Origin: an uncultured Prevotella sp.
Lineage (GTDB): Bacteria; Bacteroidota; Bacteroidia; Bacteroidales; Bacteroidaceae
Assembly (NCBI GenBank): GCA_900319905.1
Contig: ONQB01000004.1
Coordinates: 1-64,000 of the forward strand
Reading direction: 5' to 3'
DNA length: 64,000 nucleotides
A program made the translations under genes and the position numbers. The notes beneath the pieces are model-generated. The model made no database searches, had not been told where the DNA came from, and worked only from the letters and a program-made list of their open reading frames with translations. How positions within the stretch are numbered: position 1 is the first letter of the stretch; each line of letters begins with the position of its first letter. Below, in pieces: positions 9,140 to 20,990 of the stretch.

Positions 9140-12100
9140 TTGAAATCAATACTGACACCATTGATGGCTTCAATGCTGATAGTCACACTGTTATTGACAG
9201 GCTGTGGACAGCAGGAAGATGCCGAGGTAGACCGACTGAACGAGGCGGCCTACGCATATCATTACCGTAACTTGGATTCAACCCGATATTACGCAGAAGC
9301 AGCACTGCAAGCCTCCACCCACTATCGCGACGGCCGTGCAGAAGCACTCAACAACCTGGCCTTTGTCGACATCGTAAAGATGAACTATGAACAGGCCAAC
9401 AACAGACTCAACGAGATAACAGCCACTTCGGCTAACCAGATAGAACTGGCCATTGCCGACATACAAAATATGCGCCTCTGCCAACGGGAAAGCCGCAACA
9501 AAGACTTCTATGAATATCAGGAGCGCGCACAGCGACGACTACAACGCATTGAGGAAGAAAAGAAATCACTCAATAAGCATCAACTGCAACGACTGGCCTA
9601 TGCCCAGTCGGAGTTCAGCATCGTGAGCTCCACCTATTATTATTATGTTGGATTGTATAAACAGAGTGCCAACATGATAAACCGCATATCACCCTACGGC
9701 ACCATTCTGCGCGACACGGCCCAGCTACTTAACTACTATTACAATATTGGCTCCGGCGGAGTGCTGCCCGACAGCGATCCTCACCTAAAGCAACATGAGT
9801 TTGAATACATCATGCGCTGTTACGTGATTGCCAAGGCCTCGCACTTGCCCTACTGGGAGGGTCAGGCCCTGCAGTCGCTCAGCGAACACCTGCAGGACAC
9901 CGCGCAACGAGACTCACTCATCAACAACAATCTGGGATTCATCGTAGCTGTCAACACCGACCTCATGCCAGACTCCCTCTTAGCAGGCAACCTCGCACAA
10001 CGAGCGCTCACTATTTTCGCCGACTATGGCGACGTATACCAAACGGCAGGTGCCAACCGTACTTTGGCAGAATGCTACTGGCAAATAAAGGATTACCGTT
10101 CGGCGCTCATCTGTCTACAGCGTGCCTTGTACCAAAACAAAGCCATCGAACAGGCACCCGACCTCGTTGCCTCCATTCGAGAGCAGCTAAGCCTCGTCTA
10201 CTCTGCTGTCAACGACAAACGAAACAGCGACATCAATCGCAATATCTATCTTGACTTGCAGGAACAGACACGACAGGACCGGCAGTTGGAAGCACGTGCA
10301 GCCCAATTGAATTCATCGTCACGACTCCTGAGTTTAATGATTGCCATTGTCATCTTCATGTTAGTCGTGGTAAGTCTGCTGTTGCTGTCATTCGCACGTA
10401 TGCGCCGCAAGAGCGACCAAATGTTCTCCATGAACGAGATGCTTCAACCTTTACAAGAATGGCAGAAGCGCAACGCCATGGAAGACAATAAGAAAAAAGA
10501 AGAATACGAAGAAATCAGCGAGCAGACTGACGTAGCACGGCTCCACCTCACTCAAAACAAAGAACGCAATCTCGAGCAGCGGGCGAAAGTGCAACTTGTC
10601 AACAGCATCCTGCCCTTTATCGACCGCATGGTCAATGAGGTAAACCGTCTCATGAGTGATCAGAACAACAGCCAGCTGCATCAGGAAAGGCTGGCGTATA
10701 TTGCAGAACTCACTGACAGCATCAACGACTACAATAACATCCTGACACACTGGATACAGATGAGACAAGGAGAAGTGAGCCTCCACATTGAGAACTTTCC
10801 CCTGTCATCTCTGTTCGACATCGTGAGGCACAGCGAAATGGGATTCCGACTGAAGGGCATTACGCTTGAAGTGGTGCCCACGACTTGCACGGTTAAGGCC
10901 GACCGCATACTCACCTTATTTATGATCAACACCATAGCCGACAACGCCCGTAAGTTTACACCCGAGGGCGGCAAGGTGACTGTTTCGGCACAGGAAACGC
11001 CCGATTACGTCGAGATAAGCATTCAAGACAACGGACAAGGCATGAACGAAGAGACGCTGAGCCACATCTTCGACCGTACTTATACCGGTGGTCACGGCTT
11101 TGGCCTGAAAAACTGCAATGGCATCATAGAGAAGTATAAGAAGATGAGCAAACTGTTCAGCTCATGCCTCATCAAAGCAGAGAGCCAGCTCGGAAAAGGT
11201 ACACGTATCTTCTTCCGCCTGCCATTGGGCAAGGTAAGAATGATGATCATTGCCCTCATCATCACCTTCGGCCTCTTGCCCGTCAGTGCCAAGGGCACAA
11301 AGTATGCCACGCAGCCTGTTGACAGTCACCGTGTAGCCAGCGGCTATGCCGACAGCACCTATATGGCCAACGTCAATGGCGAATACGACAAGGCACTGCG
11401 CTTCGCTGACAGCTGTAAGAAATACGTCAGCCAGCAAGACACCACGACAATGCTCGACGTCAGCAATGAGACTGCTGTGGCAGCTCTCGCACTGCACAAA
11501 TGGGGCCTCTATCACAAAAGCAACCAGTTATACACACGGCTCTTCAGACAAGCCAGCGCCGACAGCCAACTGCCTGCCTACGTGCGCTCCATGCAACGCA
11601 ACAATGCCAACAAGACTGTGGCTGTCGTGCTGTTGGTAATTCTGCTCATGGTCATCTTCCCAGCCTACTATTTCCTCTATTACCGCCATAAGTTGAACTA
11701 CCGTTTCTGCGTGGAACGCATCAACAAGATGAACAGACTGCTGCTGTCAGAAGCATCAGATGAAGAGAAACTCAAAGGAATAGAGGAACTGAGCGACTTT
11801 CATAACTTCAACCTGCTCGCTGAACAGAAAGACAGCCTCAATGAAGTGGTGGGACAAATCAGGAAAGCACTGAAAACGTCTATCGAAAGCAAGACCGATA
11901 TGGCAACGCGAACCGAACTGGCGCACGACGAGCTCAACAGGCTCCGAATGGACAATGACAAACTGTACATATCAAACAGTGTATTAGACAATTGCCTGTC
12001 ATCATTAAAGCACGAGACCATGTATTATCCTTCGCGCATCAGGCAGCTGATAGACAGTCCGGAAAAGAATCTCAACGCCATCAAGGAAGTAGTGGACTAC

Positions 12101-12511
12101 TATCACGACCTTTATCAGATACTTTCAGAGCAAGCTACAAGACAAATATTGCCACAACGCATTGACAAAGATGTCACCGACTATCTCTTCGACATCCTCA
12201 AGCGATGCAACAAAGGCGAAAAGCCCGTCTGCCACATCAGTCAGACTAACGACCAATATATGCAACTGACAATAAACTTGAGCAAGCTGCCGTTAACAGA
12301 AACAGAGGCCAACAATCTGTTTACGCCACAAACTGTTGACATGAGATTTTTGTTGTGTCGACAAATCATAAGGGAAATGGGAGAAGCTACCAATCTTCGC
12401 GCCTGTGGCATTTCCGCAAAATCAGACGGGGGGTCGACAACAGTGCTTATCACGATGCCCCTTCGTTATTACGGCAATCTTGACCAAGAGCGTTACAAGC
12501 AAAATAAATGA
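9140..12511 (+). CDS. Tandem sensor histidine kinase, DUF5112/DUF5113 type
   Basis: A 1123-residue protein. The TTG start at 9140 adds a Lys before the hydrophobic segment and lipobox LLLTGC, giving a better lipoprotein signal than the ATG at 9164. Residues about 30-390 look like periplasmic TPR-type helices, followed by a membrane segment (about 396-418) and a coiled-coil. A HATPase domain follows, with an N-box NTIADNARK (about 596), DNGQGM (about 630) and GHGFGL (about 652). A second signal-like membrane segment (about 701-717), a short extracytoplasmic helical part, a third membrane segment (827-849) and a degenerate kinase-like C-terminus follow. No canonical phospho-acceptor H-box was seen. 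The layout matches what I recall of DUF5112/DUF5113 proteins of Bacteroidales. It overlaps the response regulator gene by four bases. Confidence 0.85.
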   Translation: MKSILTPLMASMLIVTLLLTGCGQQEDAEVDRLNEAAYAYHYRNLDSTRYYAEAALQASTHYRDGRAEALNNLAFVDIVKMNYEQANNRLNEITATSANQIELAIADIQNMRLCQRESRNKDFYEYQERAQRRLQRIEEEKKSLNKHQLQRLAYAQSEFSIVSSTYYYYVGLYKQSANMINRISPYGTILRDTAQLLNYYYNIGSGGVLPDSDPHLKQHEFEYIMRCYVIAKASHLPYWEGQALQSLSEHLQDTAQRDSLINNNLGFIVAVNTDLMPDSLLAGNLAQRALTIFADYGDVYQTAGANRTLAECYWQIKDYRSALICLQRALYQNKAIEQAPDLVASIREQLSLVYSAVNDKRNSDINRNIYLDLQEQTRQDRQLEARAAQLNSSSRLLSLMIAIVIFMLVVVSLLLLSFARMRRKSDQMFSMNEMLQPLQEWQKRNAMEDNKKKEEYEEISEQTDVARLHLTQNKERNLEQRAKVQLVNSILPFIDRMVNEVNRLMSDQNNSQLHQERLAYIAELTDSINDYNNILTHWIQMRQGEVSLHIENFPLSSLFDIVRHSEMGFRLKGITLEVVPTTCTVKADRILTLFMINTIADNARKFTPEGGKVTVSAQETPDYVEISIQDNGQGMNEETLSHIFDRTYTGGHGFGLKNCNGIIEKYKKMSKLFSSCLIKAESQLGKGTRIFFRLPLGKVRMMIIALIITFGLLPVSAKGTKYATQPVDSHRVASGYADSTYMANVNGEYDKALRFADSCKKYVSQQDTTTMLDVSNETAVAALALHKWGLYHKSNQLYTRLFRQASADSQLPAYVRSMQRNNANKTVAVVLLVILLMVIFPAYYFLYYRHKLNYRFCVERINKMNRLLLSEASDEEKLKGIEELSDFHNFNLLAEQKDSLNEVVGQIRKALKTSIESKTDMATRTELAHDELNRLRMDNDKLYISNSVLDNCLSSLKHETMYYPSRIRQLIDSPEKNLNAIKEVVDYYHDLYQILSEQATRQILPQRIDKDVTDYLFDILKRCNKGEKPVCHISQTNDQYMQLTINLSKLPLTETEANNLFTPQTVDMRFLLCRQIIREMGEATNLRACGISAKSDGGSTTVLITMPLRYYGNLDQERYKQNK

Positions 12512-13269
12512 CTATATATCAAGACAATAATAACAATTACAACATGAAAGACTTTAATATCATCATCGTTGAAGATGTGCCCCTGGAACTGAAAGGCACA
12601 GAAGGCATCATAAAGACAGACATACCCGAGGCCCACATCATCGGTACCGCTCCTGACGAGGCGAGTTACTGGAAGCTGATGAAACAACAACTCCCCGACC
12701 TCGTGCTCCTCGACTTGGGACTGGGCGGATCGACAACGGTAGGTGTGGAGATATGCCGTCACACAAAACAAAGCTATCCGGCAGTGAAGGTACTGATTTT
12801 CACGGGGGAGATACTCAACGAGAAACTTTGGGTAGATGCCCTGGATGCCGGCTGCGACGGCATCATCCTCAAAAGCGGCGAACTGCTCACACGCAGTGAT
12901 GTGGCAAGTGTGATGGACGGCAAGCGGCTTGTCTTCAACCAACCCATCTTGGAAAAGATCGTCGAGCGATTTAAGAAGAGCGTAGACAACGAGCTCATGC
13001 GCCAGGAAGCGTTGATTAACTACGATATCGATGAATACGATGAGCGTTTTCTCCGTCATCTGGCCCTCGGATATACAAAAGACCAAATCACCAACCTTCG
13101 CGGAATGCCATTTGGCGTGAAGAGCCTGGAGAAAAGGCAGAACGAACTCGTACAGAAGCTCTTTCCTAATGGCAATGGCGGCATCGGCGTCAATGCTACC
13201 CGTCTGGTGGTGCGTGCACTGGAACTGCGCATCCTGGACATAGACAACCTGCATCCTGATGAGGAGTAA
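12508..13269 (+). CDS. LuxR-type response regulator
   Basis: A 253-residue protein with a receiver domain beginning FNIIIVEDVPLEL and the phospho-acceptor Asp at about residue 69 in LVLLDLG. It also has a Lys in the IILKSGE segment and a C-terminal helix-turn-helix region (about 180-245) with LALGYTKDQITNLRG, which resembles the LuxR/NarL group. The ATG at 12508 overlaps the kinase stop (ATGA), supporting translational coupling. An internal ATG at 12544 would also leave the receiver domain intact. It is presumed to be the partner of the upstream kinase; target genes are not known. Confidence 0.88.
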   Translation: MTIYQDNNNNYNMKDFNIIIVEDVPLELKGTEGIIKTDIPEAHIIGTAPDEASYWKLMKQQLPDLVLLDLGLGGSTTVGVEICRHTKQSYPAVKVLIFTGEILNEKLWVDALDAGCDGIILKSGELLTRSDVASVMDGKRLVFNQPILEKIVERFKKSVDNELMRQEALINYDIDEYDERFLRHLALGYTKDQITNLRGMPFGVKSLEKRQNELVQKLFPNGNGGIGVNATRLVVRALELRILDIDNLHPDEE

Positions 13270-13870
13270 ACACCTATTATCGAAGTTGCTCCTGACACTG
13301 GTCCTGTCGCAGGTGGCCGTTGTCTTAGGGTCATGGTTGTGGACGGCGGCCATGCCCGCCTCCTACATGCACTCACTGCTCAGCGACAGCGGCATCAGGT
13401 GGTTCTTCGGTACCTTTGTCGAAAATCAGGCAAAGCCACTGATAGTGTGGCTGCTACTTTGCGACATTGCCGTAGGCTGCTGGCAGGCCAGTGGACTGTG
13501 GGTGGCCGTAAAAGCATTGTGCCAACGTCTTCCGCTTGAGGCGCAACAGAAATCAGGGCTACAGGCGGCCATCGGACTGATGGTCGTGGAGGCTGCTGTC
13601 ATACTGCTGCTCACACTGCCCTTTCACGCCGTACTGCTCAGCGTGACAGGACATCTGATACCCAGCAGCTTCTCCGTAGCCTTTATCCCTATTCTTGCCT
13701 TCATGGCTGGGACGGTAAGCATAGCCTATGGCTTATTCAGCGGCATACTCCATAACTATCACGACGTCTTCCAATGCGTTTGTCATGGCACCAAATGCTT
13801 AAAACAATTGGTCGTCCTCTATGTTTTGGCCACAGAACTCTATTGTTCCATTGTCTATGTATGTAGCTGA
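13259..13870 (+). CDS. Integral membrane protein of unknown function
   Basis: A 203-residue hydrophobic protein with roughly five membrane segments. The ATG overlaps the end of the response regulator gene by 11 bases, so it belongs to the same operon. The piece SWLWTAAMPASYMHSLLSDSGIRWFFG resembles the beginning of AbgT-like transporters of Bacteroidales, but the protein is far shorter than that family. A C-terminal truncation is possible. Its link to the two-component system is positional. Confidence 0.7.
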   Translation: MRSKHLLSKLLLTLVLSQVAVVLGSWLWTAAMPASYMHSLLSDSGIRWFFGTFVENQAKPLIVWLLLCDIAVGCWQASGLWVAVKALCQRLPLEAQQKSGLQAAIGLMVVEAAVILLLTLPFHAVLLSVTGHLIPSSFSVAFIPILAFMAGTVSIAYGLFSGILHNYHDVFQCVCHGTKCLKQLVVLYVLATELYCSIVYVCS

Positions 13871-13917
13871 CCACGTTGTTTTTTTACGTCTGAGAGCGTT
13901 TTTTTTGAAATAAACGC

Positions 13918-13947
13918 TTGTCATGTCAAATAAAAGCCGTAATTTTA
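13918..13947 (+). promoter_or_regulatory. Probable promoter of gyrA
   Basis: TTG at 13918-13920 and TAATTTTA at 13940-13947 are 19 bases apart. The -7 box ends in A rather than G, so the match is weaker than elsewhere. A 7-bp inverted repeat (AGCGTTT 13895-13901, AAACGCT 13912-13918) overlaps the -33 side and could act as an upstream terminator or regulatory hairpin. Confidence 0.45.
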
Positions 13948-14029
13948 CAACTTGAAAAAGAAAGAAAATGGCTTAGAACGCAAGGAAAAGCCCTAAAATC
14001 GAATTTAAACGAAAAGACAACATTATTAA

Positions 14030-16726
14030 ATGGACGAAAATTTGACTATTGATCAAGACCGGATCATGAAAATCAACATTGAGGAGGAGATGAAGACATC
14101 TTACATCGACTACTCTATGTCGGTCATCGTGGCACGTGCGCTTCCCGATGTACGAGATGGTTTCAAGCCCGTACACCGCCGCATACTCTACGGCATGCTC
14201 GGATTAGGCAATACGAGCGACAAGCCTTACAAGAAGTGTGCGCGTGTGGTAGGTGAGGTATTAGGTAAATACCACCCTCACGGTGACAGTTCTGTATACG
14301 GGGCCTTGGTGCGCATGGGACAAGACTGGAACATGAGGTATAAGCTCGTTGACGGACAAGGTAACTTTGGTAGCGTTGACGGCGACTCTCCTGCCGCCAT
14401 GCGTTACACGGAGTGCCGTCTGTCAAAGATGGGCGAGCATATCATGGACGACATCGATAAAGATACCGTCGACATGACCAATAACTTCGATGACACCTTG
14501 AAGGAACCCACCGTGATGCCTACCAAGATCCCTAACCTCTTGGTCAATGGTGGCAACGGTATAGCCGTGGGTATGGCTACCAACATCCCCACACACAACC
14601 TCAATGAGGTCATTGACGCATGCTGCGCCTATATCGACAATCCCGACATAGACGTAGAGGGACTGATGAAGTATATTCCTGCGCCTGACTTTCCTACAGG
14701 TGCCTACATCTACGGTCTGCAAGGCGTAAAAGAAGCATATACCACCGGAAGAGGACGCATCGTGATGCGCGCCAAGGCTGAGATAGAAAGCGACGACAAC
14801 CATGACAAGATCGTGGTGACTGAGATACCTTACGGCGTCAACAAACAACAACTTATCGAATATATTGCCGACCTCGTGAAGGAGGGCAAGCTCGAAGGTA
14901 TATCCAACGTAAACGATGAGACCGGTCGTCAGGGCATGCGTATCGTCGTCGACGTGAAGAAAGATGCCAACGCTAAGATCATCCTTAATAAACTCTTCAA
15001 GATGACGGCGCTGCAGAGCAGCTTCTCTGTCAACTGCATCGCACTGGTGCCCAACAAGCACGACCACTCGCAGCTCCGCCCGAAACTGTTGTCGCTCAAG
15101 GAGTGCATCTCCTATTTTATTGAGCACCGCCATGAAGTGACCATTCGCCGTACCAAATACGACTTGAACAAGGCCAAAGAACGTGCACACATCCTCGAAG
15201 GACTCATCATCGCCTGCGACAATATCGATGAGGTGGTGAATATCATCCGAAGCAGCGAGTCTCCATCAGATGCACAACGCAACTTGGAGAAGCGCTTCAA
15301 CCTGGACGAACTGCAATCAAAGGCTATTGTCGACATGCGTCTGGCACAGCTCACCAAACTGCGCACCGACCAGTTGCACCAGGAGTTTGACGAACTGCAA
15401 AAGCAAATCGAATATCTGCAGCAGATCCTCGATGACCCCGAACTCTGCAAGAAAGTGATGAAAGACGATCTGCAGGAAGTGAAAGAGAAATACGGCGATG
15501 AGCGTCGCACGCAGATTATCCCCGACGAGCATGAGTTCAATGCCGAAGACTTCTATCCCAACGACCCCGTGGTCATCACCGTAAGCCATCTCGGCTACAT
15601 CAAGCGCACGCCCCTGAAGGAGTTCCGGGAGCAGGCCCGTGGAGGCGTAGGCTCCAAGGGTGCCCATACACGAGAAAAAGACTTCACGGAATACATCTAT
15701 CCGGCAACCATGCATCAGACCATGCTTATCTTCACACGCTTCGGACGTTGCTACTGGCTGCATTGCTATGACATTCCTGAGGGCGACAAGACGTCTAAAG
15801 GCCGTGCCATACAGAACCTGCTCAACATCGAGGCAGGCGATAGCGTAAACGCTTTCTTGCGGCTGCGCGGACGGGGACTGGAGAACGAAGAGTTCACCAA
15901 CAACCATTATGTGGTATTCGCCACAAAGAACGGCACCGTGAAGAAGACTTGCCTGAAAGAATACTCACGGCCACGTGCCAACGGTGTCAAAGCGCTCAAC
16001 ATTGCTGAAGGCGACGAAGTGGTGGACGTAAGACTGACCAACGGCCACAATGAACTGATCATTGCCGACCGCAACGGACGTGCCGTGCGCTTCGACGAGA
16101 GTGCTGTGCGTACTATGGGACGTGCCTCGACAGGTGTTCGTGGAATGATGCTTGATGGTAATGGCGACGAAGTCATTGGCATGATTGTTGTAAATGATGC
16201 TGAAAAGGAAACGGCTATGGTGGTGAGCGAGAATGGCTACGGGAAACGCTCGGCTATCTCCGACTACCGCAAGACAAACCGTGGCGGTAAGGGCGTGAAG
16301 ACCATGGCCATCACCGACAAGACCGGCAAACTGGTCGCTCTGAAAAACGTCACAGACGAGAATGACCTGATGATCATCAACAAGAGTGGTATCGTCATTC
16401 GCATGGCCGTAGCTGATGTAAGAGTCATGGGACGCGCCACACAAGGCGTCAGACTCATCAACCTTTCCAAGAAGAATGACGTCATTGCAAGCGTTTGTAA
16501 AGTCATGAGCTCAGAACTGGAAGCTACCGTCGAGGCAGAGAGCCATCAGAAGATGACTCAGAGCGAGGCGCAGTTTGCTGAAGCAACCAACTCAATGGCA
16601 TCTCACGACAGCCCTGCAGACGACAGCAACGCTGAGATAATGTCTCAACAAGAGGCTGATACAAACGGTGAGCCCGACAGCAATGGAGACAACACCGACG
16701 GTCAGCCGCTGGATTTCGAGAAGTAA
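14030..16726 (+). CDS. gyrA: DNA gyrase subunit A
   Basis: An 898-residue type IIA topoisomerase subunit that cleaves and religates DNA with GyrB to introduce negative supercoils. The catalytic Tyr is at residue 126 in AAMRYTECR. The quinolone-determining segment reads [10 protein letters not shown] (residues 82-91): the Ser equivalent to E. coli Ser83 is kept, and Gly stands where E. coli has Asp87. A GyrA box-like motif is seen as [10 protein letters not shown]. The C-terminal beta-pinwheel is followed by an acidic tail of about 55 residues. The gene is followed 29 bases later by a TPR protein. Confidence 0.97.
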   Translation: MDENLTIDQDRIMKINIEEEMKTSYIDYSMSVIVARALPDVRDGFKPVHRRILYGMLGLGNTSDKPYKKCARVVGEVLGKYHPHGDSSVYGALVRMGQDWNMRYKLVDGQGNFGSVDGDSPAAMRYTECRLSKMGEHIMDDIDKDTVDMTNNFDDTLKEPTVMPTKIPNLLVNGGNGIAVGMATNIPTHNLNEVIDACCAYIDNPDIDVEGLMKYIPAPDFPTGAYIYGLQGVKEAYTTGRGRIVMRAKAEIESDDNHDKIVVTEIPYGVNKQQLIEYIADLVKEGKLEGISNVNDETGRQGMRIVVDVKKDANAKIILNKLFKMTALQSSFSVNCIALVPNKHDHSQLRPKLLSLKECISYFIEHRHEVTIRRTKYDLNKAKERAHILEGLIIACDNIDEVVNIIRSSESPSDAQRNLEKRFNLDELQSKAIVDMRLAQLTKLRTDQLHQEFDELQKQIEYLQQILDDPELCKKVMKDDLQEVKEKYGDERRTQIIPDEHEFNAEDFYPNDPVVITVSHLGYIKRTPLKEFREQARGGVGSKGAHTREKDFTEYIYPATMHQTMLIFTRFGRCYWLHCYDIPEGDKTSKGRAIQNLLNIEAGDSVNAFLRLRGRGLENEEFTNNHYVVFATKNGTVKKTCLKEYSRPRANGVKALNIAEGDEVVDVRLTNGHNELIIADRNGRAVRFDESAVRTMGRASTGVRGMMLDGNGDEVIGMIVVNDAEKETAMVVSENGYGKRSAISDYRKTNRGGKGVKTMAITDKTGKLVALKNVTDENDLMIINKSGIVIRMAVADVRVMGRATQGVRLINLSKKNDVIASVCKVMSSELEATVEAESHQKMTQSEAQFAEATNSMASHDSPADDSNAEIMSQQEADTNGEPDSNGDNTDGQPLDFEK

Positions 16727-16755
16727 GAATACACATAATTTAAATACACAAACTT

Positions 16756-17991
16756 ATGAAAAAATTAATGATTGCGGCACTGATGATGCTCGGCACCTCA
16801 GCTGCCTTTGCTGGCGACAGTGAGCCTCTGAAAGCAGTCCTTGATGCAAAAGACTACAAACAGGCTGTACAGTTGCTGAACCAGAATCTGAGCCAACTGG
16901 CCAATGCGCAAGAGAAAGCCAAGGCTTACGAGCATGTTACCAAACTTGCCTTGCAGACCTATGACAAGCAGAACACTATTCAGACGAACAACGTCCAGGC
17001 TCAACTCTTGAAGGGAAAGATTGAGCCTTTAGACACTCTCGCTTTCTACGAGTCCGCCTACAATGCCTTGGTAAATGGTCTGGAATGTGTCAAATACGAT
17101 GCCGAGCCTAACGAAAAAGGCAAAGTGAAACCTAAGTATACCAGCGCCCTTGGTCCACAACTTACCAATGCACGTATTGCCTTGGTTAATGCAGGTAACT
17201 ATTACTCTCAGAAGAACAACCAGGACGGTGTACTGAAGTACTGGGGACTCTACCTCGATACCGACGACAATCCGCTCTTCAAGGCTACGAAGGAGAGTGA
17301 AAAGCAGTATTTCGGTCAGGTGGCATATTACACTGCCCTCTATGCAGGTCAGGCAAAGAAGTACGACAAGGCCGAGAAGTACGCTGACTTGGCCATGCGT
17401 GACTCTTCTATGCGCAAGAATGCCGAAAACCTGAAATATAGCATCGCCCGCATCAACCTCAAGACGGCAAGCGACTCGCTGGCATTCGTCAACAAGCTGC
17501 GCACTACCTACGAGGCCGATCCGAACAACGAGACCGTGTTCAGCCTGCTCTGCGATATGTACAATGGCTTAAACAAGACCGACGAACTGTCACAGCTCGT
17601 AGACAAGAAAATTGCCAGCGATCCCAACAACTTCGTTGCTCTTGCTACTAAAGCAAGACTCTTGCTTGACAAGGAAGGCAAGAGCCAGAAGCCTAACTAC
17701 GATGAATGCATCGATCTCTACAAGCGTGCCATTCAGGCCAATCCTAAGAGCTCAATGGCTTACACCTTCCTCGGCTTTGCCATCAACAGTAAAGCTCAGT
17801 TGATCAACAACAACCCCAACGAGCAAAAGTCTCTCTATCGGGAGTCGGCTGGGTATTTGGAAAAAGCACAGGATCTTGATCCTGAACGCGCACAGGCCAA
17901 CTGGGCATACCCCCTCTATCAGTGCTACTATGCACTCTACGGTATGGACGACAGCCGCACTAAGGATATACAGAAACTCATCCAGAAGTAA
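16756..17991 (+). CDS. Exported tetratricopeptide-repeat protein
   Basis: A 411-residue protein with a signal peptide (MKKLMIAALMMLGTSAAFA) and helical repeats through most of its length, including a clear TPR-like stretch around AIQANPKSSMAYTFLGFA. It is paralogous to the protein at 27012-28208: both share a KGKVK/KGRVK segment near residue 110-120 and a W-x-x-PLY ending. It follows gyrA by 29 bases and is followed by a terminator. It probably acts as a periplasmic scaffold; no enzyme motif was seen. Confidence 0.85.
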   Translation: MKKLMIAALMMLGTSAAFAGDSEPLKAVLDAKDYKQAVQLLNQNLSQLANAQEKAKAYEHVTKLALQTYDKQNTIQTNNVQAQLLKGKIEPLDTLAFYESAYNALVNGLECVKYDAEPNEKGKVKPKYTSALGPQLTNARIALVNAGNYYSQKNNQDGVLKYWGLYLDTDDNPLFKATKESEKQYFGQVAYYTALYAGQAKKYDKAEKYADLAMRDSSMRKNAENLKYSIARINLKTASDSLAFVNKLRTTYEADPNNETVFSLLCDMYNGLNKTDELSQLVDKKIASDPNNFVALATKARLLLDKEGKSQKPNYDECIDLYKRAIQANPKSSMAYTFLGFAINSKAQLINNNPNEQKSLYRESAGYLEKAQDLDPERAQANWAYPLYQCYYALYGMDDSRTKDIQKLIQK

Positions 17992-18032
17992 TAGTACTCG
18001 ACATTGATTATTGTCCGAAATTAAATAAGAAT

Positions 18033-18076
18033 AAAGCTGTGCTTAAAGATGATGACATCTTGAGCGCAGCTTTTTC
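18033..18076 (+). terminator. Intrinsic terminator after the TPR gene
   Basis: The arms AAAGCTG and CAGCTTT bracket an extended imperfect stem (AAGATG/CATCTT inside), followed by TTTTCTTT. It is a convincing Rho-independent terminator for gyrA and the TPR gene. Confidence 0.85.
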
Positions 18077-18310
18077 TTTACATACTTCCATAACAATCAT
18101 AGTCAGATTTCATCAATTTCCAACCCAAGAAAACAGATTTCACCAACTCCCACCTTATATTCTTGCAATCTACCAACAAAAACATGTTACAAAAACATAA
18201 AGAAAGGAAGGCTTAAAGTTAAATATTGTCACATTTATCTGATGGGTAGACTTGAAAAGTAAAACGATGTTTTATTTATCGTTAAACGTGTATAAAAAAC
18301 GGAAGATACC
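18077..18310. other. AT-rich spacer before pfkA
   Basis: No gene was found. A short inverted repeat AACGAT/ATCGTT occurs within about 18263-18281, some 30 bases upstream of the pfkA -33 element, and could be an operator. Nothing else stands out. Confidence 0.4.
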
Positions 18311-18341
18311 TTTGAAGTTTTTAAATTATTCACTAACTTTG
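18311..18341 (+). promoter_or_regulatory. Promoter of pfkA
   Basis: TTTG (18311-18314) and TAACTTTG (18334-18341) are 19 bases apart, an excellent match to the Bacteroidota promoter. The leader to the ATG at 18421 would be about 70 bases. As no terminator was seen between pfkA and atpD, this promoter may also serve the ATP synthase genes. Confidence 0.85.
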
Positions 18342-18420
18342 CCATGACCTAAAAGGAGATTGGACAATTCCTATCCTGAAGGCATAAAAGTGAAAATGTA
18401 ACTATAACAATTTATCAGCA

Positions 18421-19385
18421 ATGGCAAAGATTAAGACTATTGGCGTGCTTACCTCTGGAGGAGATGCTCCAGGCATGAATGCTGCAATCAGAGCAGTGAC
18501 CAGATCAGGCATCTGTAATGGTTTTAACATAAAAGGAATTTACCGTGGCTATGACGGCCTCATTGAAGATGATGTGAAGCCTTTCACCACAGAGAATGTC
18601 TCAGGCATCATCATGCAGGGCGGCACGATACTGAAAACCGCCCGCTCGAAGGCCTTTATGACAAAGGAAGGTCGTGATCAGGCTTATGAGACCTTGAAAA
18701 AGGAAGAAATCGACGCTCTTGTTGTCATCGGTGGTAATGGCTCACTGACGGGTGCCATGGATTTTGCCAGAGACTACGACATTTGCTGCATCGGTCTGCC
18801 AGGCACTATCGACAATGACCTCTATGGCACAGACACAACCATTGGTTATGATACCACCCTTAATACGATCGTAGATTGCGTAGACCGTATCCGTGACACG
18901 GCACAGAGTCATCAGCGAATCTTCTTCGTAGAGGTGATGGGACGTGACGCAGGTTTCTTGGCTCAAAACTCTGCCATTGCCAGCGGAGCTGAGGCTGCCA
19001 TTATTCCTGAAGACTCAACTGACGTTGACCAGTTGGCGAAATTCATGGAGCGTGGTATCCGTAAATCAAAGAAAAGTTGCATTGTCATCGTATCAGAAAG
19101 TCCGAAATGCGGTGCCATGTACTATGCACAGCGTGTACGCAAAGAGTTCCCGGAGTTTGACGTACGTGTCTCCATATTAGGATATCTGCAGCGTGGCGGA
19201 CGTCCTTCGGCCCACGACCGCATTTTGGCCAGTCGTACCGGTGTAGCCGCCATCGAGGCTATCTTGCAGGGACAACGAAACATCATGGTCGGACTCCGCA
19301 ACAACGAAATTGTATATGTGCCACTGTCAGAGGCTATCCGCTCAGACAAGCCATTCGACAAGAAGCTTATTAAGGTGCTTGATGA

Positions 19386-19398
<13 letters not shown>
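18421..19398 (+). CDS. pfkA: 6-phosphofructokinase
   Basis: A 325-residue phosphofructokinase, which phosphorylates fructose 6-phosphate in glycolysis. Seen are the nucleotide-binding start [16 protein letters not shown], the catalytic segment [11 protein letters not shown] and the substrate-binding MGRDAGFLA. At the phosphate/Mg loop it reads GGNGSLTGA, where E. coli PfkA has GGDGS, so Asn replaces the usual Asp. The length fits the family. The last four codons and the spacer are duplicated in tandem (19386-19433). Confidence 0.95.
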
Positions 19399-20979
<1,581 letters not shown>

Positions 20980-20990
20980 ATCAATAAAGT

